Source: Glebionis coronaria (taxonomy: Eukaryota; Streptophyta; Magnoliopsida; Asterales; Asteraceae). Taken from it: a DNA stretch of 64,000 nt. Positions within the stretch are counted from its first letter, which is position 1. Each line of letters begins with the position of its first letter. Below the pieces are notes generated by a model. That model was given only the letters and a program-made list of their open reading frames with translations. It was not told the DNA's origin and did no database searches. The stretch is from the NCBI GenBank assembly GCA_025667525.1, contig CM046882.1, positions 19,542,488-19,606,487 on the forward strand, read 5' to 3'. The translations under genes and the position numbers were made by a program. Below, one piece after another: positions 1 to 10,072 of the stretch.

Positions 1-46
1 AAGTGTTGCTCTTAAAATGTTGCATTAGCCTTATTTTGTTGTAGTG
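1..46 (-). mobile_element. Terminus of a CACTA (En/Spm) transposon cut by the window edge
   Basis: Read on the minus strand the first 46 bases begin CACTACAACAAAATAAGGC and continue with GCAACA/GCAACACT motifs. This is nearly the same as the left end of the complete CACTA element at 47509. The rest lies outside the window. The boundary falls at base 46, where the copia reading frame starts without a break, so the element sits inside the copia pol gene. Confidence 0.8.
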
Positions 47-333
47 TCCTTAAGGATCTGAACATTGTTAATGCTATTCCTGCTCTTCTATTTTGTGATA
101 ATAGCTCTGCTATTCAGATTGCTGCCAATCCTGTTATGCATGAAAAAACCAAACATTTTGATCTTGATGTGCATCTTATCAGAGAAAAAGTGGCCTCAGG
201 TTTGATTAAAACTGTTAAGATTGATACTGATAATCAAATTGCTGACATCTTGACTAAAGGTTTGGGATCTCATCAGCATAACAAAATGTTTCACTTACTT
301 AACATGAGTAACTTGTTCGGCGAAAAAGCTTGA
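47..333 (+). pseudogene. Ty1/copia pol, C-terminal RNase H end (partial)
   Basis: The open frame runs from the CACTA boundary to the TGA at 331-333. It encodes the end of a copia polyprotein: LLFCDNSSAIQIAANP, then HEKTKHFDLDVHLIREKV, then the QIADILTKGL motif. These match the last part of the copia RNase H domain, including the conserved Asp in CDN and the H-(I/F)-D...REK block. Everything upstream (gag, protease, integrase, reverse transcriptase) is missing because a CACTA element interrupts the frame at 46/47. The ATG at 136 is internal to the domain and is not a real start. The stop overlaps the polypurine tract and the 3' LTR follows at once, as expected for a copia 3' end. Confidence 0.88.
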
Positions 334-340
334 GGAGGGG
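331..340 (+). other. Polypurine tract of the copia element
   Basis: TGAGGAGGGG lies directly before the TGTTGG start of the LTR. This is the usual place for priming plus-strand DNA synthesis. It overlaps the pol stop codon. Confidence 0.7.
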
Positions 341-782
341 TGTTGGATATTGGTCTTTCCTTGCAATCTTTTTCTAACTTTAAGGGTTACTTTTGTAACT
401 CCCTTAGTCCTTCCTTTTTTGTTTATTTTTGTTTATGCAGGGACCGGATGTGGCAAGCTTTCATTCTTGGACGAGCATATATACACACCACATATCATTT
501 GCTAGGGTTTGAGACACTCTTCATCAGCCGTTTTCTCTCATCTTTTCTTTCTCTCTAAAATAAAAAGATGTAAATGTTTGAACGTTTGATTCTAATAGTT
601 TAGGTGTAGTATAGGTTGTTTTGATCTTGTATTACCAGGTTGCATCCGTTTGGGGACAACCTTCTCTTTTGTATGTTGATAGCACTCATTTGAGGACTAT
701 CTGATTCGTATTGTTGATAATAAAAGCACAAGGAGTGGTTGGTTGAGTGCATAATCGTTGTGGTGTTATTATTTTCACAGCA
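341..782 (+). mobile_element. 3' LTR of the copia element
   Basis: It starts TGTTGGATATTGG just after the polypurine tract and ends ...TTTTCACAGCA. After it the sequence returns to the array unit (ATATATAACTAAAGAG...). A TATA-like ATATATAC lies at about 479-486. The 3' boundary (780-782) is inferred from the CA end and from resumption of array sequence; the 5' LTR is outside the window so the target duplication cannot be checked. Confidence 0.7.
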
Positions 783-2465
783 ATATATAACTAAAGAGTG
801 ATTAAGCTCTCTTTTCGATGTGAGAAGTATAGTTGAGACGATATAGCAAAAAAAAAATTAAGGTGGTAATATATGATCATGGGCACTGCTAGATGAGTAG
901 TGATTTCAGTCAATGCGTCAATGTGTTGCATGAAAACAAAAAAAATAACACATGTTCTCTGTGGTAAATTATATACAAAATAAAGTTTATTTGGTTCGGT
1001 TCGGCTTTAGTTCGAGGATCAATTTTTGAGGGTGAATATGCTTGTGCTTAGTTGGCGCATTCTAAATATCAAATAGGGAGAAGTCGGTCCTAATATAGGA
1101 GTAAGTCGTCAAGGGATATTTGTGCGTGTGAGTGTTTTATTTAATTAGTTTGTGCTTAATTGATTTTTTTTTTTGCGGTGCCCATGGTCGTTTTATTATG
1201 GTTAGTTGGTCATGAAATTTTAAATAGAGAAAGATGATGTGGTAGTAGTGATGTTCTGGATTCCTTTGTCCTAAGTTGCTCACGATTGGGTGTAGTAATC
1301 TAAGAAAACATTTACCAAGAAACATCACAAAAGCTTCTTGTATTTCTAATGTAGTTAGTCAACTATATTAACGGAAGTCTTATATTCTCATGTATTCGTA
1401 TAATTATTTACTAAGAAAGAGAGATGTAATTAACTTCTGGTGCAGAAACAAAATATTTTCAACAACCGAGACAGATTAATTGAAAATTTTATATTAATTG
1501 GTAATTTTTTAATATTATTTTACCATGCTAAATTTTCATTCATTATCCAATCACGACTGAATATTACAATATTTTGTACGGTTGCATTATCAACAAAAGC
1601 TTGAAGCGATACAATAAAACACGCTCGAATTAATGACCTCATAAAAAACTTGAACACACATAACCTATAAAAATTCAAATATTGTTATTTTTTTTATTAC
1701 GATTCAAAGGTTCATAATCGATGACATCATCATCATCAACAACTAATCAACAAATATTTGGTCAATGACGTCATCAACATAAACTCGATTATAACAACCG
1801 TAGATATCCAACTTTATTGACAACGAAACCAAACATGAAGTCATCGATCAGCTCATGAAGGTTGAGATGATTTATAAAAAAATAAGTTCTATTTTGTATC
1901 TTATTTTATAGAAAAAAGAAATATTTGTGAATTTTTATAAGGAAGACATATTTTGTTAAAAGATATTAAAAAATTGTAAAATATTTAAGCATTTCACAAA
2001 TTGTCCAAGCAGAAGTGTAGGGTAGAAGTAATACCATTCGTCATGGACACTCTGAGAAGCATATATTAATCTACACATACCTGGTGCATATACAACGCAT
2101 CATATAACCAAAAACAATTTTAGTTCTTTATCAGGTGTGGGAACCATGATTTATAGCAAAAATAAAATCGGTGGTAATGTATGTAACCATAGGTACTCCT
2201 ATATGAGTAATGATTTCATTCATCACGTCAATGTATTACATGAAAACAAGATGTAATGTTAACACAAATGACACATCTGCGCCATGGTACATAACCGCAA
2301 AAGGTCGGTTTGGTTTAACTATATCTCGGTTGGTTTGTTGGATCAGATTGATTTTTGAGTTAATATGCTCGGTCTTAGAACACCAATAAGGAGAAGTTGG
2401 TTATAAATAGGACCAAGTCGTTAGAGAAAATTATGCATGTGATTATTTAATCTAATTGATTTTTG
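783..2465 (+). repeat. Degenerate array units, copies A and B
   Basis: Two incomplete copies of the dispersed 2.2-2.6 kb unit. Copy A (783-1470) holds the Fspecific blocks for the minus-strand USE/TATA, the 'cgtcaatgtgttgcatgaaaa' block near 915 and the 'tggtcatgaa' block near 1207. Copy B (about 1530-2465) starts with the 'aatcacgactgaatatt' block at 1550, passes the TGACGTCA-rich block (1720-1860) and ends in the 'aggagaagt' block near 2390. No coding potential is seen; short ORFs here are chance. Confidence 0.7.
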
Positions 2466-2630
2466 TTGGGTATATCATACTTCCCAATAAAGCATTTTAG
2501 CATGTTATTTATATCGTATTTGAAATTAAAAGTTACAACATCATTAAGCTGTTTGTACAACCAAAACAAGCTTACATAGTAAAAGTATAAACTTGAAACA
2601 TGTAATTATAACATATTACATTAAATACTA

Positions 2631-2938
2631 GAGTAAATTGCATAAATCGTCCCTAAAGTATAGCCAAAATGCATGTTTTGTCCTAAACGTTATGAAAGTG
2701 CAAGAATCATCCTTATTTGAAAACTTTAATGCAAGTATCGTCCTTAATGGGGATATTGCTTGGGACGAAACACGCAAAATGGCCAAAACATTTGGGACGA
2801 AACATGGAAGATAGCAAAACTTCAAGGATGAAAATTTGCAAAATAGTTTGATTTTGGGACGATATCAGCACTTTTAAAATATTTGGGACAAAACCTGCAA
2901 AATGACCAAACTACAGGGACGATTTATGCAATTCTCTC
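2631..2938. mobile_element. Mutator-like MITE, 308 bp, with 9-bp target duplication
   Basis: The ends are inverted repeats, GAGTAAATTGCATAAATCG on the left and GAGAGAATTGCATAAATCG on the right strand, both continuing into TCCCT. The element is flanked by perfect 9-bp direct repeats TAAATACTA at 2622-2630 and 2939-2947. Nine-base duplications with these ends are typical of Mutator-like elements. The interior has variants of a GGGACGA / CAAAATG phrase on both strands and no ORF of note. Confidence 0.88.
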
Positions 2939-2947
2939 TAAATACTA

Positions 2948-4544
2948 TAAATAAAACACCCCTCACCTTATTTTACAACTAAAACGACACAGGGTACAAG
3001 TATTAATACATAATTAAAAATCAGTTTAGATATAAACATATAATTTAATATTCATATTAAAACTAATTAATATATAATAATTAATACATAATTAAAAATA
3101 AATATAATTAATACTAATTAGTTAATATAATTAATACACCTCATTAGTTAAAATACGAATATATATACATATTGTACACCAATTAAAAGTATTAATCTAT
3201 AAAATCGTACCTATGTTGTCTACCTAAAATAATGGTGTACATAGTTTTGAAGCCGAACCGGACCAACGGGGGTTCAACTGGAACCAGAGTCACAATCTGT
3301 TAGGCCAACCAAAAATCCGTCAAAATAATAACCGAAGAGGCCACATCGAAACCGATAAAAACAGCCACAATAAATAAATATGTATTATTTTTAAACGACA
3401 CATAATTATGTGCTACTTATAAAAGAGATTGCACACTCTCCAAAATTTAAAGTATGACCCTCTTACAAGCTTTTTGTACAAACTTGTACAACAAAAAAAC
3501 TTTATAAATTTATTTTTGTAATAGATATAGAGCAAATACACATTAAATGACAAAGTTAGTACAAATTAAATGCAACATGTACAAATAACTATTTATATAA
3601 AGTACTGTACAATTTTTTACATAAAATTATTTAAATTTTTCACAAATGTAAGTTCAATATTAAATGTACGTTTGATTTTGAATCATTCAACTTAGTAAAA
3701 ATTTAGTGAAATACTAATCATTTCACTAATTAATTCAATCAAATCGTACATATTAAAATACAAAGATTCTAAGGTTATTATAATATATGATAATACGTAC
3801 ACTTATAAACTACGAAAATTTTCTATATTTACACGTTATATAATATTATGACGAATGTTACAGAGATTAACAAATATTTTTCATGATTAATTATCACAAT
3901 TTTGTAATAATATTTTTATATGAAATTGTTTATTATTTCTTAGAGTTATTCCAATTTAAAAACTATCAGCATTATAGCATTATTTGTAAAGTTATTATTA
4001 AAAATATGTATACTCATAAAATATTACGTTTGCGAAATTTTAGTTTCATGACACGTGCAGCCAAAACACGCGAGTAGCCTATTAGTTGGTGCTTAAATGA
4101 TGTATATTTTTGTTAGTGTCGTCGATAATCTTATTTTTGTCAATTGGTCATGATGTTGTAAAGAGAGAATGGTGATGTCAATTGGTCATGAAGTTATAAA
4201 AAAGATGATATGACAGTCCTTGCCTCCTCGGTGTAAAGTTGGTTACCATTACAAGTAGCCCAAGGAAAACATCACAAAATGTGCATCGAACAATTGTAAT
4301 GTGGCTTATTGTATCAAGTTCTCAAACGGGTTGTCTATGATAACAAGCAAATTCACTACATTTGAGAAGTTTATATGAATACTAAATTTTATTTTTGTGA
4401 ATTATGAGGTTGATCATGGTCGAACCAGAATCAAATGGTCGAACCGGTAATAATTCAGTGACCTGTCAGTTTGAGTGGGCTTATTCGATAGGCGATGACC
4501 TGGTTATTGGATTAGTTGTGATTCGATGATTGGTATGTGAAGTA
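2948..4544. other. AT-rich gene-free stretch
   Basis: No coding region is supported. 2948-3240 and 3370-4075 are very AT-rich. 3244-3370 resembles part of an hAT-type repeat with GAACCGG phrases. 4080-4400 matches the 'tggtcatgaagtt' and 'ttctcaaacgggttgtct' blocks of the array unit. The ORF at 3883-4077 lacks any recognisable motif and is taken as chance. Confidence 0.5.
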
Positions 4545-5177
4545 TTTAATTAAGAGAGAATTACATAAATCGTGTATGTGGTTTATTGAATTCTACACTT
4601 TTAGTCTTTAAATTTTTTCATCGATATTAGTCTTCGTGGTTCCTTTTTCATACAAATCTAGTACACTATTTATATTTTAAATTAAATACAAATAAAAGGT
4701 AAGGGTATTTTGTTCTTTTTCAGAAAAGAAAATGAAATTTTTTTCTAAAAATTCGTTTTTTTTTATTTCGAAAAATAAACTGTGTTAAAAAAAAGTTTTA
4801 GTAAATATTTTTCGAAATTTATCTTTTTGAAGAAAACATTTTATTTTTTGAGTAAAATGCAAGTTTGTTCCCTGTGGTTTGCCAAAATTGCAGGTTTGCT
4901 CTCCAACTTCAAGAAAGTGTAGGTGGCCTCCCCGAGGACGAAGGAAACTAGCAAGCAACCTCCCTGGAACTAACATATGTTAATTTTTTCAAGTTAAGTC
5001 TGTTTTCCTCAAGGGTATTTCCGACTTTTGCTTAATTTCCTTTAAACATACAATGCTGCAGTTGCAAAGACGCTCCCTGTAGTTTACAATTAAATAGGCT
5101 CCAATTAACACCTTTGCAAAAAACACACTCCGATCAAAACCCCCCTTTTTAAAAAACACATAAACCCTAAATCAATA

Positions 5178-5456
5178 GTGATGAACTGTTTTTGTGGGAA
5201 CCAATCAATTGTTCGTACATCATGGACAAATACCAATCCAGGAAGAAGATTGCGTTCTTGTGTCTCTAATACTTGTCCATTTTTTTTGTGGGTTGATCCC
5301 CCAATGTGTGCTCGAGCTGTAGCAATTATTCCAGGTTTGTTAAGATCGAGGAATGCACTTGAAGAATCACTGAATGTAATGGAGGCTGGAAATCGAAGGT
5401 TGAAGATTTATTTGATTTGCAGTTGGTTATTTTTTTTGTTCTTGTACTTGATGTAA
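5178..5456 (+). CDS. GRF-type zinc-finger protein with C-terminal membrane segment (At4g04775-like)
   Basis: The 92-residue ORF has an N-terminal GRF-type zinc finger at residues 4-43: CFCG, then RTSWTNTNPGRRLRSC, then CPFFLWVDPPMC, giving the Cys-Cys...Cys...Cys pattern and the GRR and F-W-x-D core. After about 20 polar residues (SRNALEESLNVMEAGNRRLK, a short probable coiled coil) comes a hydrophobic tail, IYLICSWLFFLFLYLM (77-92), likely one membrane segment. This order matches small plant proteins of the At4g04775 type, whose function is not known to me. It is complete, starts at the first ATG after a typical leader and lies within a Mutator-like element, so it may be a captured gene or a gene carried by that family. 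Whether it is expressed cannot be seen. Confidence 0.72.
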   Translation: MMNCFCGNQSIVRTSWTNTNPGRRLRSCVSNTCPFFLWVDPPMCARAVAIIPGLLRSRNALEESLNVMEAGNRRLKIYLICSWLFFLFLYLM

Positions 5457-5914
5457 GTGTCCATGGAACCCAAATCTTATGCTGTATTGAACAAATTGGC
5501 CTGCAATTATAATGGTAAATAATTTTCCCTTATTAATGAAGTTCAAATTATTATATGGCCATGAGCTTTGTGATGTTCTTGTTTATAAGCTAATGCATTC
5601 ATTCATTGAAAATAAGTCATTAGATTGTAGTCCCAAAACATAAACACAATAGTATACTAAACATGAAAGAAAAGCAACATAAGCATACATATAGAAGTCT
5701 GGAACAGGACCATCAGCCATTGTTGATTGTTAAGAAAACTTGAAACTTTAGGGAGGCGAATATGAAACGAGGGTTGGAACAGTGACACAGACGGTTTATA
5801 AAAAAAGGCATATATCCGAGTGGGTTGGGTAAGCCCATGGACACAAACCGGGTTAATTATATTAAACTAGGGAATTGACGAATTTACCCCCACAGATAAT
5901 GATCCTTTTAACGA
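5457..5914. other. Non-coding remainder of the inner Mutator-like element
   Basis: This 458-bp stretch separates the GRF ORF from the right inverted repeat. A minus-strand ATG at about 5721 opens a 31-codon frame beginning MADGPVPDFYMYAY, with a leader-like sequence before it. It is too short to name and may be the edge of a second captured gene or downstream sequence of the first. Nothing else is supported. Confidence 0.35.
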
Positions 5915-6844
5915 GAGTTAGTTCAGGGAGGTTACTTGCTAGTTTCCTTCGTCCTCGGGGAGGCCGCCTGCACTTTCTCGAAGTTGGGGAGCAAACCTGC
6001 AATTTTGGCAAACCACAGGGAGCAAACTTGCATTTTACTCTTATTTTTTCTTTTGATTTTAATTTTTTTGGGAAATTTATTTTTTTTAAGAAATTTTTTA
6101 TATATTTTTGTTTTGATCTATGTTTTAAAAATACTTTTTTTCGAGATTACTTTTTTCCGAAAACCAATTTTTTCAAAAATATGTTTTTTTTCCAAACAAA
6201 ATCTTTGCGAAAATTTCTTTTTTTTTTGAGAAAACAATCTAGTTTTTTTTATAAATTTAAACTTTTTGGAGAACAAAATTCGAAAAAGTATTGTTTGAGA
6301 AAAAGTATTCTTTTGAAAAAAACATAGTTACAAAAAAATTAGTTTTTGAAAAAAAAGTACTTTCGAAGAAAAGTATTTAAAAAAATAAAAAATGTATAAA
6401 TGTTGCTACTATATCATTATATTGATTTTTTTAATAACTTTTAATATTTGAATTGTTTCAAAAATAAAATTTCTCCAAAAAATTTAAATATTAAATAAAA
6501 CAAAAAGTTTTTTTTCAAAAAAATAAATTTTTGGAAAAATATTTAATGAAATTTTAAATTTTTTTTAAATTAAAGAAATTTTTGAAAAGGAATTTCAACA
6601 AAAACTATTTTTTAAAAAGACCAAAATACCCCTGCCTTTTTATTTGTATTTAATTCAAAATATAGTGTGTATGAAAAAGAAACCACGAGGACTAATACCG
6701 ATGAAAACAAAACTTAAGGATAAAAAGTGTAGGATTTAAAAAACCACAAAGAAGATTTATGTAATTCTCTCTTTAATTAATTAATGATTCAACGTTTTTT
6801 CTAAGTTTTAAATAATTCACTTTTAATTATTGATTAGAGATTAT

Positions 6845-7263
6845 AAATATTTATTTGGTTCAAATCCCAAATCCTTTAAAGAAGGAAATGATACCGCCTA
6901 AATATACAACATCTTAACCAAAAAGAATGTTTTAGGACTAGTGTCAAGTTCTCAAACTGGTTTTCTTTACTTGTCGATGATAAATTTTTTTATTTCTATT
7001 CAAATTGTATACAATTTTTTAAACAAAAGATTACGAGTCTTGCGGTAGGTAGTCATGGTTTGGCAACTCTTAGAATTACAAAGTGAAAGCCAACAATTGC
7101 ACTATATGAACAAGTCTGACGTTATCTTAGGTTACTACTAAACTCATTTTGCTTGACTTAACGTTAGTCTATTACCAAAACAACCTATTGCATAAACACC
7201 AAAACGTACCAAAAGCCCGATCAAACTCCGACGAAAAGGTGTTTGTTTTAGCTTATAAAGCCG
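6845..7263 (+). repeat. Array unit, left part of paralogous segment S1
   Basis: It aligns with 44415-44885: ATTTATTTGGTT, GATACCGCC, GTTTTAGGACTAGTG, CATGGTTTGGCAACTC and CCTATTGCATAAACACC all occur in order. Synteny is broken at 7263 by the retroelement 7264-19394 and resumes at 19395. AGCCG at 7259-7263 is the left target duplication. Confidence 0.8.
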
Positions 7264-7658
7264 TTAATACTATGGGTTTTGCAAACTCCTTTTTATGTCT
7301 AATTTTGTTCCACAAATCGACTCGAATTTGAAATCGGATTAACGTAAAACTTAATTTGTTTTGGGTAAATAATTTTTTTGGTTTTTAAACTAAAATCTAT
7401 TTAATTAAAATAACTATTTAATCTAATTTTAAAAATCTAATTTAAACTAATTTTAATAAAACTATTTCAAAACTTAAACAAAAACTATTTTAAATAAAAG
7501 TAAATTGAAAACTAATTTGGATTTATAAAAGTAATTAATATCTTTTTTTCAAACTTTTTATTTTTAATTAAACTAAATTGATTTTTAAATAATTTAAGAA
7601 AAACAAAACAATTTAAATAAAACTTTAAAAAAAGAAAGACGTATATAAACAAAAACTT
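7264..7658 (-). mobile_element. Truncated 3' LTR of the gag-protease element
   Basis: It is about 97% identical to 16586-16980, starting TTAATACTATGG and ending at ACGTATATAAACAAAAACT. The right LTR goes on for another 2.4 kb that has no counterpart here, so U3 and the polypurine tract seem to have been lost by a deletion joining the LTR to the internal region. That the outer edge keeps its target duplication supports an internal deletion. Confidence 0.7.
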
Positions 7659-9605
7659 GACCATTGTAATGACCCCATGCAATGCATTATTTCAAAACAT
7701 ATAGTTACATTTTTCTCATTATTAATCCATCTCGGCCTTTATTACTATTACTATTACTACTACGCTGAAAAAAATGAAAACTTTTAAAGGAAACAAAAGT
7801 TATAATAATTTATTAACTTGAAATTATTTGATGGAAGAAACTCGTAAAGAAATCAAAGACTTAGATTAGGGCTTTGGTGTCATGAATATTAATCACCCTC
7901 AAGTTTCACGTTCCCCATACTAAGCTTAAAAATGAGATCATTGTTTACCATAAGTTCTCAAGTTAAAACCACTCATATAAGATAATTGTGTAATACTCTT
8001 TCTCCAATTCCTACTTTGTATCTCTAGATTTTATTGATTGTCATTCACCCGTAGGCTCATTTGACTTATTTGATAATTATTATTCTAAAAATGAAGGCCA
8101 AACGATGCAAACCCGACACTCAAAACCTAACCTCGTCCTAAAAAACGTTGTCACTAAAGTAAGCCCACATCAATGATGATTTAACACGATTTGGGGAATA
8201 AATTCTCGGACCCAAAATTTGGCCAATAGTACTACTTATTAATTATTTCCTCCAAAGTCATGTAGACTTTATGTGGAGTTTAGCAAGTTCACATCATATA
8301 CCCTTAGGCTCTTTAAGATGTAAAAATGCTCCCCGTCTATTGTCCACAACCTAAGACTCCTTGAACGATAAACGAGGGAATTGATTTTAGATCAATTTTT
8401 ATTCAACACTTACCATGCCATACACCCTAAGGCTCTAATGACAAGGTTCGTGCTACATGCCCCACACCCTAAGGCTCCTTGAGATCATGTTTTAATCTTA
8501 TTCTTTCTTTATTTATGATATGTATAGTAGGCCAAATTCCAAGGTCCCATGGTCTGAATACCTCCTACTTAGTGGTTATGAGCCACCTTAGTCGGAAGTC
8601 CACAACGTTGGCACCCTCAATGTGTTCATGCTTTAATTACAAGGAGAATAAAGATTTGGCTAAGAGTTAAGATATCGAATCGACACCGCAAAAATCCTCA
8701 TTTATTAAGCAATTTAAATATACAAGCGGGAAGAAAGAGCCACAAAAACTCATATAAGCAAAAAATTAACCCTTAAACTTATTATCAACTCTATCATCTC
8801 TCGTTCTCCACAATTTAAAATCTCAAGGAATGAGACTCGTGGATGCTTAGCCTAATAAACCAATTAAGGTCCATATGGTTAAGGATACTAGCTAGAGTAA
8901 ACTTGGATAAGTAAACTCGGGTTGAGTCAAAATATTCATGACGGGCCTAAAATATCAAAGATATCCAAACTTGTTAAAACCATTTTATTTATTGATTTAT
9001 TTTTGACTTTATTCTTGAAATGGAAATTATTACGATGCGATGACAAAATGAAGATAAATAAAAATACTACTAGGCCAAAATAGATCAAAAATTTGAAAAA
9101 CGTTGAAATTTTTTTAAATTTTCCGGTTAAATGGGGTCAAATTCATGGAAAGGCCCACTAAAATTTTGATAGAAATCCCCCTACACTTAATATAAACATT
9201 GTCCTTAATGTTTAAGCATGTGGGAAAATAAACTCCCCTACACATAGGACATTGAGTACGTTGTTTAAAATCGAGCTAAGGAAAGGACAACTAAAGTGAT
9301 TACATTTATTTGTTTTATTTATATACAAAATTGAATCACAATAGCAAAAACTTATCGAAGGAACCAGGTACACGGGAAACACGGGAACACGAGTCGTGTC
9401 AAAAGTACCAAAAGTGGATCATTTAAGCACATGTCCCTGCATACAACATCACAACACAAACAACCTACTTGGCTCCCCCTACACTTATTGGTGAAAATGG
9501 GTGAAGGTGAAAAGGGTGGAAAAGGCAAAGATCTAACCTAGTTAAACGATGCTTGATTTTTCATCACGAGTCTCTAGCTGGACTCAAATTCTCGAATGTC
9601 ATCAT
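7659..9605. other. Non-coding 3' internal region of the gag-protease element
   Basis: About 1.9 kb with no supported gene. A phrase like 'ACACCCTAAGGCTC' recurs at about 8300, 8420 and 8467, and 'CCCCCTACACTTA' at 9179 and 9475. Regions of this sort follow the coding part of large plant Ty3 elements. The short ORFs at 8479-8670 and elsewhere show no motif. Confidence 0.5.
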
Positions 9606-10072
9606 TCAAATGGGAAGATCATGGAAAAATCGAGATTTCCAAGGGAGGAAAATCTCTCCATGATAAAGGTGAAACAAAGTCATATAAGACATACCCCATG
9701 AAACTCCACCCGGGTCAAACATATAATTTCCATCACAAAAGGAAATAAACCCCGAGGTGGTACGCAAATCAAAGAAAAATGGGGTATCCTTAGGCAAAAG
9801 TCTCTTACAAGGAAGGGTGCTATGGTAATATGGCAATGAATGCACAAAAGTTTCTATTCCGGGATCAAACACCGATTCCTTAACGGGAAAATAGCAAGAG
9901 GTAGTGACATTTAAGCTCAAAATATCATCAAAATCCAAAGTGGGAAATTCGTCCTCTTCCAAACTCGATGTCAAAACATAAGTATCATCAGAGTCATTGG
10001 AAAGCTCATCCTCATGAGGAAAATAGGTATTTAGAAAGATATCTAAATCCTCCTCAAATGGAATAACCTCTA

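Larger units (their letters stand above)
4850..6040. mobile_element. Mutator-like element (inner) carrying a GRF zinc-finger ORF
   Basis: The element has about 125-bp terminal inverted repeats (4850-4975 and 5915-6040) beginning GAGTAAAATGCAAGTTTG, with only a handful of mismatches. Perfect 9-bp direct repeats TTATTTTTT flank it at 4841-4849 and 6041-6049. It carries the zinc-finger ORF at 5178-5456 and no transposase, which is the layout of a Pack-MULE. Short ORFs over the inverted repeats, such as 5875-6327, are translations of the terminal repeat and are not genes. Confidence 0.87.
4554..6771. mobile_element. Mutator-like element (outer), 2.2 kb, long terminal inverted repeats
   Basis: The left end GAGAGAATTACATAAATCG and the right end (read in reverse, GAGAGAATTACATAAATCT) are inverted. 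The similarity continues for about 180 bp: phrases for 'tttttatttgtatttaatt' and 'ggactaataccgatgaaa' occur in both arms in opposite sense. Perfect 9-bp direct repeats TTTAATTAA flank it at 4545-4553 and 6772-6780. It contains a second Mutator-like element (4850-6040); the remaining core is AT-rich, poly-T/poly-A rich and without genes. Confidence 0.85.

Noticed and set aside
5875..6327. 150-codon ORF
   Set aside because: It reads through the right inverted repeat of the inner Mutator-like element into low-complexity T-rich DNA.
9360..9500. Polypurine tract at CCCCCTACACTTA (two copies, 9179 and 9475)
   Set aside because: No LTR edge follows either copy; the true tract seems deleted.
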